In this document: positions 47,699 through 55,948 of the stretch, piece by piece
How positions within the stretch are numbered: position 1 is the stretch's first letter
Layout of the letters: every line of letters starts with the position of its first letter
From: CAXXHQ01 sp963665265
Lineage (GTDB): Bacteria; Planctomycetota; Planctomycetia; Pirellulales; Thermoguttaceae
Direction of reading: 5' to 3'
Assembly: GCA_963665265.2 (NCBI GenBank)
Contig: OY762224.2
Location: 2,604,001-2,668,000, forward strand
Length of the DNA stretch: 64,000 nt
The notes under the pieces: generated by a model
The model's database searches: none
What the model was told of the DNA's origin: nothing
The model's input: only the letters and a program-made list of their open reading frames with translations
Program-made: the position numbers and the translations under genes

Positions 47699-48025
47699 TC
47701 AATCAGATTCAGGCGAGCCGACGGCGGGCACGAATAAAACGTCATCGCTAATCTTATAGACCATGATCACTTTCTGGCGATAATGGCTAGCTGTGAATTT
47801 CGCGATCTTTTCCATCTGCTCACGCGTGGCGATTAGTCGAACGGGGATTACGTTCTCTTGCTGAACTTCGCCAAGATTGACCCATTGGCCCGTGGCGGAA
47901 CGGAGCATCGTTAGACCTCCGCTCACCTCGCGAACCAGACGGCGCCATTCCTGATGATGTTCTTCGGGAATCTCCTCTTTGTTGTCGTCAAAATGGGTCG
48001 GCGTCAGTATTTCCCAAAGCAGCAT
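47699..48025 (-). CDS. Small hypothetical protein, faintly DUF3574-like
   Basis: This 108-residue protein has the order GLTMLRSATGQWVNLGEV, then IPVRLIATREQMEKIAKFTASHYRQKVIMVYKISDDVLF. This pattern loosely resembles the DUF3574 type (GLTVLDAxGQW then a helix), but I cannot confirm it. No signal peptide or metal motif is present. It lies upstream of a short cysteine-containing gene on the same strand. Confidence 0.5.
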   Translation of the reverse strand: MLLWEILTPTHFDDNKEEIPEEHHQEWRRLVREVSGGLTMLRSATGQWVNLGEVQQENVIPVRLIATREQMEKIAKFTASHYRQKVIMVYKISDDVLFVPAVGSPESD

Positions 48026-48078
48026 GTTATCGATCTCAAGGTTATTAGCGTTTTATATTTTCGCACGCAGGGCCGGCC

Positions 48079-48276
48079 TTACGGAGTCCTCTTCGTATCC
48101 GTCGGAATCGGCTCGTTGGGGCGAACGCCGTATTTCTTTTGTCTCGCTCGGCCGTTGGGGCATCCGCCGAAAGTGACGAACATTTCGATGGACTGCACGA
48201 TCTGGGCGAAGCGGTTGCCTTGCCGCGCTCGAGTGCAGATCGGACATTTCGTTTCGCAATAGTCGGGATCGCCCAT
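48079..48276 (-). CDS. Small cysteine-containing hypothetical protein
   Basis: This is a 65-residue protein with MGDPDYCETKCPICTRARQGNR at its start, i.e. three Cys in CX3CX2C spacing. A fourth Cys lies in TFGGCPNGRARQ. It may bind zinc. Its radical-SAM-like CX3CX2C spacing is probably coincidental at this length. It is transcribed towards the preceding small gene and is likely real. Confidence 0.55.
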   Translation of the reverse strand: MGDPDYCETKCPICTRARQGNRFAQIVQSIEMFVTFGGCPNGRARQKKYGVRPNEPIPTDTKRTP

Positions 48277-48400
48277 AATTTTCGCTCGCCTTTATATTTT
48301 GTCTGAAACGCCGCCGAACACGGCACGCTTATTCTAACGAATTTACATAGAAAAGAGACGTAGGCGCCCCGGTTCATTCCGGCGAAATCCTCCGTAAAGG

Positions 48401-48667
48401 TCATCGCCCCGCTTGTATCAGCGCCTTTTTTTCTTTTCGGGACAGGGCTTTGACCACCAACTCGCGTTTTAAAGCCTCGCTATGGCCTGCTTGCGATTCT
48501 TGATAGACCAATTCGACGGGAAGTCGGCTGCGCGTATATCGAGAGGCGGTTCCGGCTGCGTGCTGCTTGAAGCGGCGGGCGACGTCGTTCGTGATGCCGG
48601 TGTAGAGAGAGCCGTCCCCGCATTTCAGGATATATAAGAACCACGTTTTGTCGGCTGTTTTCGTCAT
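48401..48667 (-). CDS. GIY-YIG nuclease-domain protein
   Basis: This 88-residue protein is a single GIY-YIG domain of the UPF0213/YhbQ type: WFLYILKCGDGSLYTGITNDVARRFKQHAAGTASRYTRSRLPVELVY. Both the Tyr-Ile-Leu and Tyr-Thr-Gly signatures and the Arg, His and later Glu of the active site are present. Start ATG 48667. The upstream frame (reading GSIPAAST) is merely the sense translation of the tRNA-like fragment at 48730-48752, a common artefact. Confidence 0.87.
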   Translation of the reverse strand: MTKTADKTWFLYILKCGDGSLYTGITNDVARRFKQHAAGTASRYTRSRLPVELVYQESQAGHSEALKRELVVKALSRKEKKALIQAGR

Positions 48668-48691
48668 TATCGCTTTTGAGCGGCAGCAAAG

Positions 48692-48727
48692 AAAAAGCCG
48701 ACTTGCGATTTCTCGCCAGTCGGCTTT
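48692..48727 (-). terminator. Terminator of the truncated tmRNA/tRNA
   Basis: AAAGCCGAC pairs with GTCGGCTTT around an inner GCGA/TCGC stem. On the minus strand it is followed by a run of T. It stands immediately downstream of the tRNA-like 3' end, as a native ssrA or tRNA terminator would. Confidence 0.8.
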
Positions 48728-48729
48728 AG

Positions 48730-48752
48730 TGGAGGCGGCGGGGATCGAACCC
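48730..48752 (-). other. Isolated 3' end of a tmRNA/tRNA-Ala-like gene, probable att site
   Basis: The minus strand reads GGGTTCGATCCC followed by CGCCGCCTCCA: the T loop with part of its stem, then an acceptor strand with U70 and discriminator A, which fits tmRNA or tRNA-Ala (G3-U70). The 5' half of the gene is missing: no acceptor partner or D arm is found within 100 bp upstream on that strand. Tyrosine integrases often recombine at such 3' ends, duplicating the segment. I infer the left or right attachment site of an integrated island lying to the right. Confidence 0.7.
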
Positions 48753-48826
48753 ATTTGCTGAAAGCCGGCAGTTCAAAAGACTTACATCATATCTCAAAAA
48801 GGTCCGGTGCAAAATGCGGCTCACTT

Positions 48827-49711
48827 TCAATCCTGTTCAGAAGACAAATTCCAATTCGGCCCGCGTTCAAAGACCAGTAATTCGTTCGGTCCCGCCTTTC
48901 TAAAGTGGGGAATTAAGCATTGCCTGAGCAACTTTGGCTGGGTTCTAAATAACCAAATCATCTGCCGCAAACAGGGTCTCCCAAGATGAAGCCGGTGCGT
49001 CCATGAGACGCTGTAGTATTCTGCGTGGCAGTTGTTGCCGATCTTTTGCCGGTGTTGCCGGAGCCACCACACCAAATATGGTAATAACGCTGAAGTCTTT
49101 TCTCCGGCGTAATACGACCGCCTGCCAAGCCACTCTTTCTCTTTAACCGTCAGCAGGGGCTGAATTGTTTCAATCGGGATACGTTTCAGCGTCAGCCCGC
49201 CGCTCTCAACGAGCTTAACGGCTTTGTTCATTGTGACTAAAGTGTCGTGTAGCCGTCGCAACTCAAATAGGTGGTTTCTTTCAAATCGCCCGGCGGTCGG
49301 GTCTGGTTTTATGGCCGCAATTTTCTCCGTGAAGTTCTGATCGGCCGGCGACCAAAGCAAAATAGGCTTGCTTTCCAGAATGTTGCTGCCGACATCTTTC
49401 AGAGAATTTCTAAGAACCATATCAACCCGCTCGCCCGGGCGTCGAAGTGCCAGCCGCATCCTAACGTAAAATGCGTCAAGGCTGGCAAACGTATCAAACC
49501 TACCTTGGGCCTCCATCTCGGCTTCTAAGGCTTCGAGATATTCGTCACTCGGTTTTTCGTGAATAAGGATCACGTCCAGGTCATGCGGTTCCAACGCTCC
49601 GCGAGCGTAGGAACCGAAGACGTAAAACGCCTTAACCGCGACCGGAAACTCGCCGGCGGCAACCGTGCGGCACATCCGCAATAACTTTTCTGTTGCTTTT
49701 TCTCTTTTCAT
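48827..49711 (-). CDS. Nucleotidyltransferase-domain protein
   Basis: This 294-residue protein has a minimal nucleotidyltransferase core: FYVFGSYARGALEPHDLDVILIH, i.e. the GSX(10-14)DXD signature, with a third Asp probably in ERVDMVLRNSL. The remainder has no recognised domain. Such NTases often occur in toxin-antitoxin and defence systems. Start ATG 49711 has AGGA about 8 nt upstream. It is divergent from the helicase-nuclease gene with about 130 bp in between, so they may share control. Confidence 0.7.
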   Translation of the reverse strand: MKREKATEKLLRMCRTVAAGEFPVAVKAFYVFGSYARGALEPHDLDVILIHEKPSDEYLEALEAEMEAQGRFDTFASLDAFYVRMRLALRRPGERVDMVLRNSLKDVGSNILESKPILLWSPADQNFTEKIAAIKPDPTAGRFERNHLFELRRLHDTLVTMNKAVKLVESGGLTLKRIPIETIQPLLTVKEKEWLGRRSYYAGEKTSALLPYLVWWLRQHRQKIGNNCHAEYYSVSWTHRLHLGRPCLRQMIWLFRTQPKLLRQCLIPHFRKAGPNELLVFERGPNWNLSSEQD

Positions 49712-49839
49712 GCTTGCCGTCCTAGAAATAATGCCCTTCTTCAGAGTAGTATCGGTACTGGCCTTTTGCCAGTAAAATTTAGTAGCGAGTTCCCCTTTCG
49801 GAAATTCGCCAATCCTGGCCAACGCACATAAGAGAGAAA

Positions 49840-52434
49840 ATGGCTTTCCACAAGAAGAAAACTAATCGTGTGTCTTGCGACAGTCCCGAAGCTTTGTTTC
49901 GTGATCTTCGCAATCGGACTGCTGAAGGTCTTCTTTCCCACCAAGCCGACATTTTACGGCGTTATCAAAATGAAGCTTTCGGCAAGCCCGATGTGGCCAT
50001 TGAACTCCCAACGGGGAGCGGGAAGACCTTAGTTGGACTTCTTATTGCTGAATTCCGAAGAATTACGAAAAGGGAGAGGGTTCTCTATCTCTGCCCAAAT
50101 ATTCAACTCGTTAAGCAGGTTGTGGAACACTCCGAACGCAAGTATGGTATCAAGGCTACCCCTTTTGTTGGAAGTGCTAGAGAGTACAATCCTGCCTCAA
50201 AGACGAAATATCAAATGGGGGATACGATTGCTGTTGCACCATATAGTGCTTTATTCAATACAAAGCCGTTTTTTGACTCGCCGCAGCTCATCATTTTAGA
50301 TGATGCCCATGCTTCAGAGAACTACATTGCCTCTAACTGGTCAATGTTGATTTCTCGATCGGAATACAAGGAGATTTACTTAGGACTGCTCGGTATTCTC
50401 AAAGATGTGATCCCCGCCCCTGCCTTGCGACGTTTTCAAGCTGATGATAATGATTATGTTGACAGGCATTCCGTAGAGTTAATACCGACCCAGCGGATTT
50501 TAACTCTGCTACCCACGCTGACCGATTTTCTCGACGTTCAAACAGCCACATTGCAGCTTAAGTATCCTTGGTCATTATTACGAGACCATGTCGAAGCGTG
50601 TCAAGTTTATGTCAGCTTCAGCGGCATCTTGGTGCGCCCGTATATTCCGCCTTCCTTTACCCACCTCCCATTTGCTCAAGCTACGCAAAGGGTTTTTATG
50701 TCTGCTACGCTCGGTCGAGGCGGTGACCTGGAACGTATAACGGGCGTGAAGTCTTTCTGCCGGCTACCGATTCCCGATGGGTGGGATAAACAAGGAATCG
50801 GCCGACGCTTTTTCATGTTTCCTGAACTTAGCTTAGAGTCAAATGCTGTTCCTGACCTTGTTGTTAGGATGATTAAAAAATCGGGTCGCGCTCTGGTTCT
50901 CGTTCCAAGCGAAAAGAGCGCAGAAAGCTTTCAGAAGTTGCTCCAAGATGAGGGGATATCAGTTTTTAGAGCGAGAGACATTGAAGATTCCAAAGACGCT
51001 TTTATCGCCAAAGAACTAGCGGCGGTTGTTTTAGCAAATCGTTATGACGGGATAGATTTCCTTGGGAATGATTGTCGTTTACTAATTCTAAATGGTTTGC
51101 CAAAGTCAAGTAATCTTCAAGAACTATTCCTCATGTCGCGACTAGCCAGCGGAGTCTTACTCGAAGATAGAATTCGCACTCGAATCATCCAGGCAGTGGG
51201 GCGATGCACGCGAAGTGCAACCGATTACGCTGCCGTATGTGTCATTGGTGAGGACTTTTTCGACTGGCTTGTTCTGAACGAGAAACGAGCTTTGTTTCAC
51301 CCGGAGCTGCAAGGGGAGCTTACGTTTGGCGTGGAAAACTCCAAAGATATGCCAGATAATGACTTTCTTGAAAACTTAGCAATATTTCTTGCGCACGACG
51401 ACGACTGGGATGACATTGACAACCAAATTCTCGAATACAGGGACACTACAACGCAAACTTCAATCCCCGGTGAAATAAATCTCCTTGAAGCAGTTCCTCA
51501 CGAAGTCGATTATCAATATGCGATTTGGAATCGTGACTTCGTGCGATGTGTTGAGAAAAGCGAGAGAATATCTAGTATACTAGCCGGCAACGAAGTTAAG
51601 GGGCTGCGGGGATTATGGAACTACTTTGGTGGCTTAGCTTCGTATCAAGCCTTCTTAAACTGTGGTGAAAAATTATATCGACAAAAGTCCGCTGATCTAT
51701 ATCTCCGAGCCGTGACTTGCACGCCATCGTTAAGTTGGCTTCGGGAATTAGCCGCAGAAAACCGCGAAGACGTAGTTGACGCTCAAGCTGATAGCGATGC
51801 TGAGGCTTTATTGGAGTCAAGCATTGACCGGATCGAAATGCTTATAGATAGCCGATTCAATAATCCCCGGAAATTTGAAAACGCCGCACGTGAAATATTG
51901 AATGGGCTTGCGGGAAATGATAGCAAAGCGTTTGAAAATGCTCATGTCAATCTCGGTACAATGCTTGGTTTTCGATCGTCCAATTCAAATTCGAATGCCG
52001 CTCCCGATCCGTGGTGGGTAGCTGGCGATAGGTTGTGCTTAGTCGCCGAAGATAAGTCGGATTCTCAACCAGAAAATCCCGTTCCCGTAAAGCATGTGCG
52101 CCAAGCAGCGTCGCATGCGAAATGGATCAAAGAGAATGTGTCGCTACGAGAGGACGCTCGCATCTTCATAGTGATGATTACGCCCGAAAAGACAATTGCT
52201 GAAGCCGCGCGAGTATATGCTGACAATGTTGCGTGGTGGCATATCGATGATTTTCGTGCGTGGGCAAGGTCGGCAATCAACGTCATACGGACGCTGAAAA
52301 CGACATTTCCAGGAATGGGGAGTCAAGAATGGCGAGACAGTGCCAAGAAGGTTTTGCGCGAAGCCGGCCTTGACCCGGAAAGCATCGTGAAGAGGGCTTG
52401 CCAAAAATTTCTAAAGGAATTACCTGTTCGATGA
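49840..52434 (+). CDS. XPD/Rad3-like helicase fused to a PD-(D/E)XK-like nuclease
   Basis: This large protein of 864 residues has a helicase followed by a nuclease-like domain. Helicase: Walker A IELPTGSGKTLVG (59-63), DDAH box 154-157 (LIILDDAHAS), a second RecA domain with VLANRYDGIDFLG and the motif VI-like IIQAVGRCTRSATDY. The C-terminal 150 residues contain NAHVNLGTMLGF, then P722-D723 and E737-D738-K739 (PDPWWVAGDRLCLVAEDK), the PD-(D/E)XK spacing, followed by HVRQAASHAKWIKE. The DDAH box and lack of an iron-sulfur cysteine set suggest a SF2 helicase of the XPD-like class. Candidate anti-phage effector. Confidence 0.8.
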   Translation: MAFHKKKTNRVSCDSPEALFRDLRNRTAEGLLSHQADILRRYQNEAFGKPDVAIELPTGSGKTLVGLLIAEFRRITKRERVLYLCPNIQLVKQVVEHSERKYGIKATPFVGSAREYNPASKTKYQMGDTIAVAPYSALFNTKPFFDSPQLIILDDAHASENYIASNWSMLISRSEYKEIYLGLLGILKDVIPAPALRRFQADDNDYVDRHSVELIPTQRILTLLPTLTDFLDVQTATLQLKYPWSLLRDHVEACQVYVSFSGILVRPYIPPSFTHLPFAQATQRVFMSATLGRGGDLERITGVKSFCRLPIPDGWDKQGIGRRFFMFPELSLESNAVPDLVVRMIKKSGRALVLVPSEKSAESFQKLLQDEGISVFRARDIEDSKDAFIAKELAAVVLANRYDGIDFLGNDCRLLILNGLPKSSNLQELFLMSRLASGVLLEDRIRTRIIQAVGRCTRSATDYAAVCVIGEDFFDWLVLNEKRALFHPELQGELTFGVENSKDMPDNDFLENLAIFLAHDDDWDDIDNQILEYRDTTTQTSIPGEINLLEAVPHEVDYQYAIWNRDFVRCVEKSERISSILAGNEVKGLRGLWNYFGGLASYQAFLNCGEKLYRQKSADLYLRAVTCTPSLSWLRELAAENREDVVDAQADSDAEALLESSIDRIEMLIDSRFNNPRKFENAAREILNGLAGNDSKAFENAHVNLGTMLGFRSSNSNSNAAPDPWWVAGDRLCLVAEDKSDSQPENPVPVKHVRQAASHAKWIKENVSLREDARIFIVMITPEKTIAEAARVYADNVAWWHIDDFRAWARSAINVIRTLKTTFPGMGSQEWRDSAKKVLREAGLDPESIVKRACQKFLKELPVR

Positions 52435-52565
52435 GCGAGGAAATCGGTTTGCTGTGAGGTGTGATTTGCATAATCATTTGGGCATCGCATGGTATTCTGC
52501 AAATGCTTTAAAAACGTTCTTGTCCTACTAGAATCATACGCGGTTGCATCACCAAAATCTCGCGA

Positions 52566-53264
52566 TCACGGATTACATTCCGCACACGGCTTTTTACCAG
52601 CTTGGATCGCCTCGTCTCGGGTGTCGAAGTGGATAAGGTTCTTTTCTGAAATCTTTGCCGCGAATTTGCAGCCTAGCGCGTGGAATAGCTGCGAGTTTTT
52701 GGAAGCTATGAACATTCCGGAGGGCGAATCGGCCGTTTCAGAATAGCCCTTTTCTTTTCCTGCGTACTTTTCCGAGTGATCGAGGTGCGATTTCCAGTTG
52801 TCCGCGTATTTCGCCGCAAGTTCCGGGGAGCGAATTGCCAACAAGTTCTCGGCGTTGTTTTCTTCGGCGGCTTTCGTGAAATTGAAACTGCCGGTTAGAA
52901 CCGTTTTGGCGTCAATGACCATGACCTTGTTATGGGCAATGGCGTGCTTTGCGTCAATGAACGTGGGGATGCCAGCGTGTTGAACAAAGTCCGCCGAAGA
53001 ATACTTTTCTCCGCGTTGGCTCTTATCGAGGATAACTTGGACCTTGACGCCGCGTTTGCGCGATTCAACGAGTGCCTTGGCAATAGGCGCAGACGTGAAA
53101 CTGTATGCCTGCACGAGGATTTCGGTCTTGGCGGCGTCAATCTCTTTGACGACCGCTTCGGTGCAACCGCCCTTCGGCGAGAAATAGACATCGATAGGCA
53201 ATCCCTGGGCATGGCAAAAAGAAGCAAAAACGAAAAAAACCAAAGCAAAGGACATGCGTTTCAT
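52566..53264 (-). CDS. Secreted phospholipase D-family nuclease with cysteine tail
   Basis: This 232-residue exported protein has a signal peptide (MKRMSFALVFFVFASFCHAQ). It contains a single PLD motif, HNKVMVIDAKTVLTGSFNF, as in the Nuc family of dimeric endonucleases. The C-terminal tail FIASKNSQLFHALGCKFAAKISEKNLIHFDTRDEAIQAGKKPCAECNP resembles the Ada-like metal-binding domain seen in some secreted nucleases (FH...C...PC..C). Start ATG 53264 is supported by GAGGG. It is transcribed toward the helicase-nuclease gene (convergent). Confidence 0.85.
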   Translation of the reverse strand: MKRMSFALVFFVFASFCHAQGLPIDVYFSPKGGCTEAVVKEIDAAKTEILVQAYSFTSAPIAKALVESRKRGVKVQVILDKSQRGEKYSSADFVQHAGIPTFIDAKHAIAHNKVMVIDAKTVLTGSFNFTKAAEENNAENLLAIRSPELAAKYADNWKSHLDHSEKYAGKEKGYSETADSPSGMFIASKNSQLFHALGCKFAAKISEKNLIHFDTRDEAIQAGKKPCAECNP

Positions 53265-53490
53265 GGAAGCCCTCATTAAGGACAAGCTAGCGATTCAAAT
53301 AAAGCCTAACTCTGCAGATTCGGCGTCACAAACCCCGCTAAGGCGTGGGGTGGCATTGGAGAGGACTGGCAGACCCCTTAGGAAGTTGTCAACTTGCAGT
53401 CATCAATTGTCATCCTTCTCGGCTTCCTCTCAACAAGTTATACTACTACTACTTTGACACGTCAGCTAGCCACTAAATGAAAGGGCAAAA

Positions 53491-53787
53491 ATGCCGCCAA
53501 CAAAATTCCAACTGATGCAAGTAAGGCTCAGTAGTCTTAAGCAAAGTCTTTCCGTGGCATCTACCCAGCAAAAATCCAACCACGTTAGCTTGCAAATGGC
53601 AAAGCATTTTAATAGCATCCTTGCCGATGTCGTCGAGGAATATCCGGCTATTAAAGACGCCATATGCGATCAGATTGACCTTCGCAGCAAATTCCAATTG
53701 CTCGGAGCTACCGATGTAACGTATATTGATTTGGAGGCATTTATTGACCAAACTATTGCAGTCCTCAAACTTGTGGAAGCCGAGTAG
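53491..53787 (+). CDS. Small hypothetical protein upstream of SieB-like gene
   Basis: This is a 98-residue helical protein (MPPTKFQLMQVRLSSLKQSL, later EEYPAIKDAICDQIDLRSKFQLL). It has AAGGG about 5 nt before the start. The next gene starts only 4 bp after its stop, so they form an operon. I do not recognise the family. By position it might be an antidote or regulator of the membrane protein. Confidence 0.6.
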   Translation: MPPTKFQLMQVRLSSLKQSLSVASTQQKSNHVSLQMAKHFNSILADVVEEYPAIKDAICDQIDLRSKFQLLGATDVTYIDLEAFIDQTIAVLKLVEAE

Positions 53788-53791
53788 AAGG

Positions 53792-54334
53792 ATGTCTGAT
53801 TGGAGCGAAATTGTTAAAATTGCCGTTCGTCCGCGATATTCACTTGTAATATGGTGTTTTTGTGCGCTGATTTTGCTTGTACCGTTGCCCAGTTTTCTCT
53901 GTCTTGGCGATTTTCGCCGACAATACGCCCCTTACCTTGGCGTCATTTTCCTATTAAGCTTTGCGGTGTGGCTTGTCGAGATTAGCATTTTCGTTTCCGA
54001 GAGGATAATCTTCCCTCTATTTGAAAAAAGGAAACGAAATCGAGTCCTAAAAGATTACCTCTCAACGTTAAATCCGTCGGAAAAGTATTTGCTCGCACGC
54101 GCCCTGAGCAAAAATCAGCAGACCATCTCGCACGATGTTTTTTCGGAGGAAGCCGCATCGCTGGTTTCAAAAGGGCTACTTGTAAAAGTGCCGAGTGAAG
54201 TAACACATTCTTTTGCCCCGTTTACAGTCCCACCGTTTGCATGGAAACATCTTGTGAAACAAAAAACCGCATTCATTGCGGAAGCTAACCAAGCGAACCC
54301 ACGTTCATTGCAACTCACAGTTGACAGTTTGTAG
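53792..54334 (+). CDS. SieB-like superinfection exclusion membrane protein
   Basis: This 180-residue membrane protein has two TM helices (about 17-37 and 46-70), followed by a basic linker (EKRKRNRVLKDYL) and a cytoplasmic domain LNPSEKYLLARALSKNQQTISHDVFSEEAASLVSKGLLVKVP. The architecture and the ...LNPSEK...VxxLxxKGLL pattern match the SieB superinfection-exclusion family of phages. The true start is ATG 53792, after which the protein is membrane-typed. It is translated with the small gene upstream. A role in blocking phage development is inferred from the family. Confidence 0.6.
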   Translation: MSDWSEIVKIAVRPRYSLVIWCFCALILLVPLPSFLCLGDFRRQYAPYLGVIFLLSFAVWLVEISIFVSERIIFPLFEKRKRNRVLKDYLSTLNPSEKYLLARALSKNQQTISHDVFSEEAASLVSKGLLVKVPSEVTHSFAPFTVPPFAWKHLVKQKTAFIAEANQANPRSLQLTVDSL

Positions 54335-54521
54335 ACGGCTCAGGCGAGTTGGTTGTGGATTGGCGGATTCCCGGTGGGGTGGGCGATTTTACGCTGCAAA
54401 GCCGGAGATGTTTTGGCTTCGTTCCCCGCCGATGAAGCTTGATGGCGGCGAGAACATCATTCTTGAAAAGCCCCGCTGCCGGCACAGTCGCGTCGGCCCT
54501 GCCTGAGGCGTTTCAGAAGCC

Positions 54522-54917
54522 TCAGGGGAAGCAGCGTCGCAACTCAGCCAATAATTGCGAAAGTGCCTCTTCGGGATTTCGCGTATGGCTCACCAAGCAC
54601 GCCCCGATCTCCATAGAGTCCGTATGCGGCCTTTCTGTGGGGATTTCCCAGCCCAAAGGCACCGGCAAGTTAGCACTTCGGAACGCGCCGTGTAATACCG
54701 CCTGAACATATTCACGCATAAAAGTATCCCCCATATTCACTGCGGTTCGACTATATTCCTCTACACCCAGGTCATTGAGCGTTAACGGGCGGCCCAGGCA
54801 CTTTTCTGCGCAAGAAAGGCACAGGCAACCGTCGCTTGCATTTTTCTCGACCTCTTCCCAGACAGAGTCCTTGAGCCAGTACAACATGATCGGCAAACCG
54901 CAAACGCACTCCACCAT
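54522..54917 (-). CDS. Small cysteine-rich hypothetical protein
   Basis: This 131-residue protein starts MVECVCGLPIMLYWLKDS and has a possible zinc site C-X-C ... C-L-C-L-S-C-A-E-K-C. The C-terminal half (TDSMEIGACLVSHTRNPEEALSQLLAELRRC) is helical. The longer frame begins with TTG; the ATG at 54917 is preferred. It is the last gene of the run TIR - small - this gene. Confidence 0.55.
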   Translation of the reverse strand: MVECVCGLPIMLYWLKDSVWEEVEKNASDGCLCLSCAEKCLGRPLTLNDLGVEEYSRTAVNMGDTFMREYVQAVLHGAFRSANLPVPLGWEIPTERPHTDSMEIGACLVSHTRNPEEALSQLLAELRRCFP

Positions 54918-54943
54918 TACACCCCCAAGTGAGATGTGCACAA

Positions 54944-55189
54944 TCAAATCGAATTTCCTTCACTATCAACTTCGATAAAATCAAATCCGCCTCTTCGCCA
55001 ATCTTCTAGCCAACGATCTGCGTCATCGACACGCATAGCGTCCGCTTCAACGAGAGGAAACGGAGTCGAAGGGCCTTTAGCCTTGAAATATCGCGTGTCT
55101 GTCGGCAGCGTCGGAAAAACTTGAGTGCCTGTCGAAACCCACATATGCCCGTCTGGGCCTCTAAAAACAATAATCTCGCCTTCCCACAT
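54944..55189 (-). CDS. Small hypothetical protein of the TIR cluster
   Basis: This is an 81-residue protein beginning MWEGEIIVFRGPDGHMW and ending in an acidic helix (DDADRWLEDWRRGGFDFIEVDSEGN). It lies 26 bp upstream of the cysteine-rich gene and 78 bp downstream of the TIR gene, all on the minus strand. No family recognised. Confidence 0.6.
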   Translation of the reverse strand: MWEGEIIVFRGPDGHMWVSTGTQVFPTLPTDTRYFKAKGPSTPFPLVEADAMRVDDADRWLEDWRRGGFDFIEVDSEGNSI

Positions 55190-55267
55190 ATCGTCAAACC
55201 TCTCTCAAAGGTCAAAGTAAGTCCAAAGCCCCATTATACCTGAACGCAGTTGCACAACAAACCGAGT

Positions 55268-55867
55268 TTACTTGGCGGATACAAGATGCTCTTGCCGATC
55301 GCTCGTTCTTAACCACTCGTCAAATCGAATAAGTAAGCCGGTTCCGTCATTCATCCAAAGTCGCTTTCCTTTGTTCGAGACGTTCTCCGCCTCAATGTGG
55401 TGATACATGCCAAAGAATCCTTGCCCGCTGAACTGCTCCTGACGGTCGGCAAGCGGAAGCACGGCGGCCTTCCCGCCTCGACCATCCATGTATCCTAGTT
55501 CCCACGGAATCCACCGAGAACGGCCCACACCGTCCGATGCAGCGATTAATAGCGATCGGCTATGGTTCATTCGGTTTCTCAGAATCTCAGCCATATTTGC
55601 ACTAACGTTTTCCTGATTCCGTTCAGGGTCGAGATGCCAAGCAACATATACCCTCAAGCTAAGTTTTTCTAAGAAGATTTTCACCCCCAACAATCGTTCT
55701 CGATTCAACTTCGTGTCTTGATAGCTGTGGGTTAGATAAACGTCAAACCGCTCGTTTAGATCGTACCGAGTTTCTTCTTGCTGAAAAAACGTTGTCGGCC
55801 TTATGTTCTTTGTTGTCGGATCATTTAGCAGCGTCCAATCAATTTCAGAAATCCGGATTAATGCCAT
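55268..55867 (-). CDS. TIR-domain protein
   Basis: This 199-residue protein is essentially one TIR domain. The BB-loop region follows FDVYLTHSYQDTKLNRERLLGVKIFLEKLSLRVYVAW. The catalytic Glu expected for NADase activity is in SRWIPWELGYMDGRGGKAAVLPL (E123). Bacterial TIR proteins of defence systems such as Thoeris make NAD-derived signals or deplete NAD. There is no SLOG- or SIR2-type partner next to it. ATG 55867 is supported by AGGAGG 7 nt upstream, and a GTG at 55873 is less likely. The promoter region contains TGTCAC boxes. Confidence 0.75.
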   Translation of the reverse strand: MALIRISEIDWTLLNDPTTKNIRPTTFFQQEETRYDLNERFDVYLTHSYQDTKLNRERLLGVKIFLEKLSLRVYVAWHLDPERNQENVSANMAEILRNRMNHSRSLLIAASDGVGRSRWIPWELGYMDGRGGKAAVLPLADRQEQFSGQGFFGMYHHIEAENVSNKGKRLWMNDGTGLLIRFDEWLRTSDRQEHLVSAK

Positions 55868-55948
55868 TGCCACCTCCTAAAGATGAGTTCTCGAAAAGCC
55901 ACAAAGCATCCTAATACCCCGGCAATCTCGCCGTCAAGCATAGCTGCC

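Noticed and set aside
48668..48754. N-terminal extension of the GIY-YIG frame reading GSIPAAST
   Set aside because: This is the usual translation artefact of a tRNA-like 3' end, not protein.
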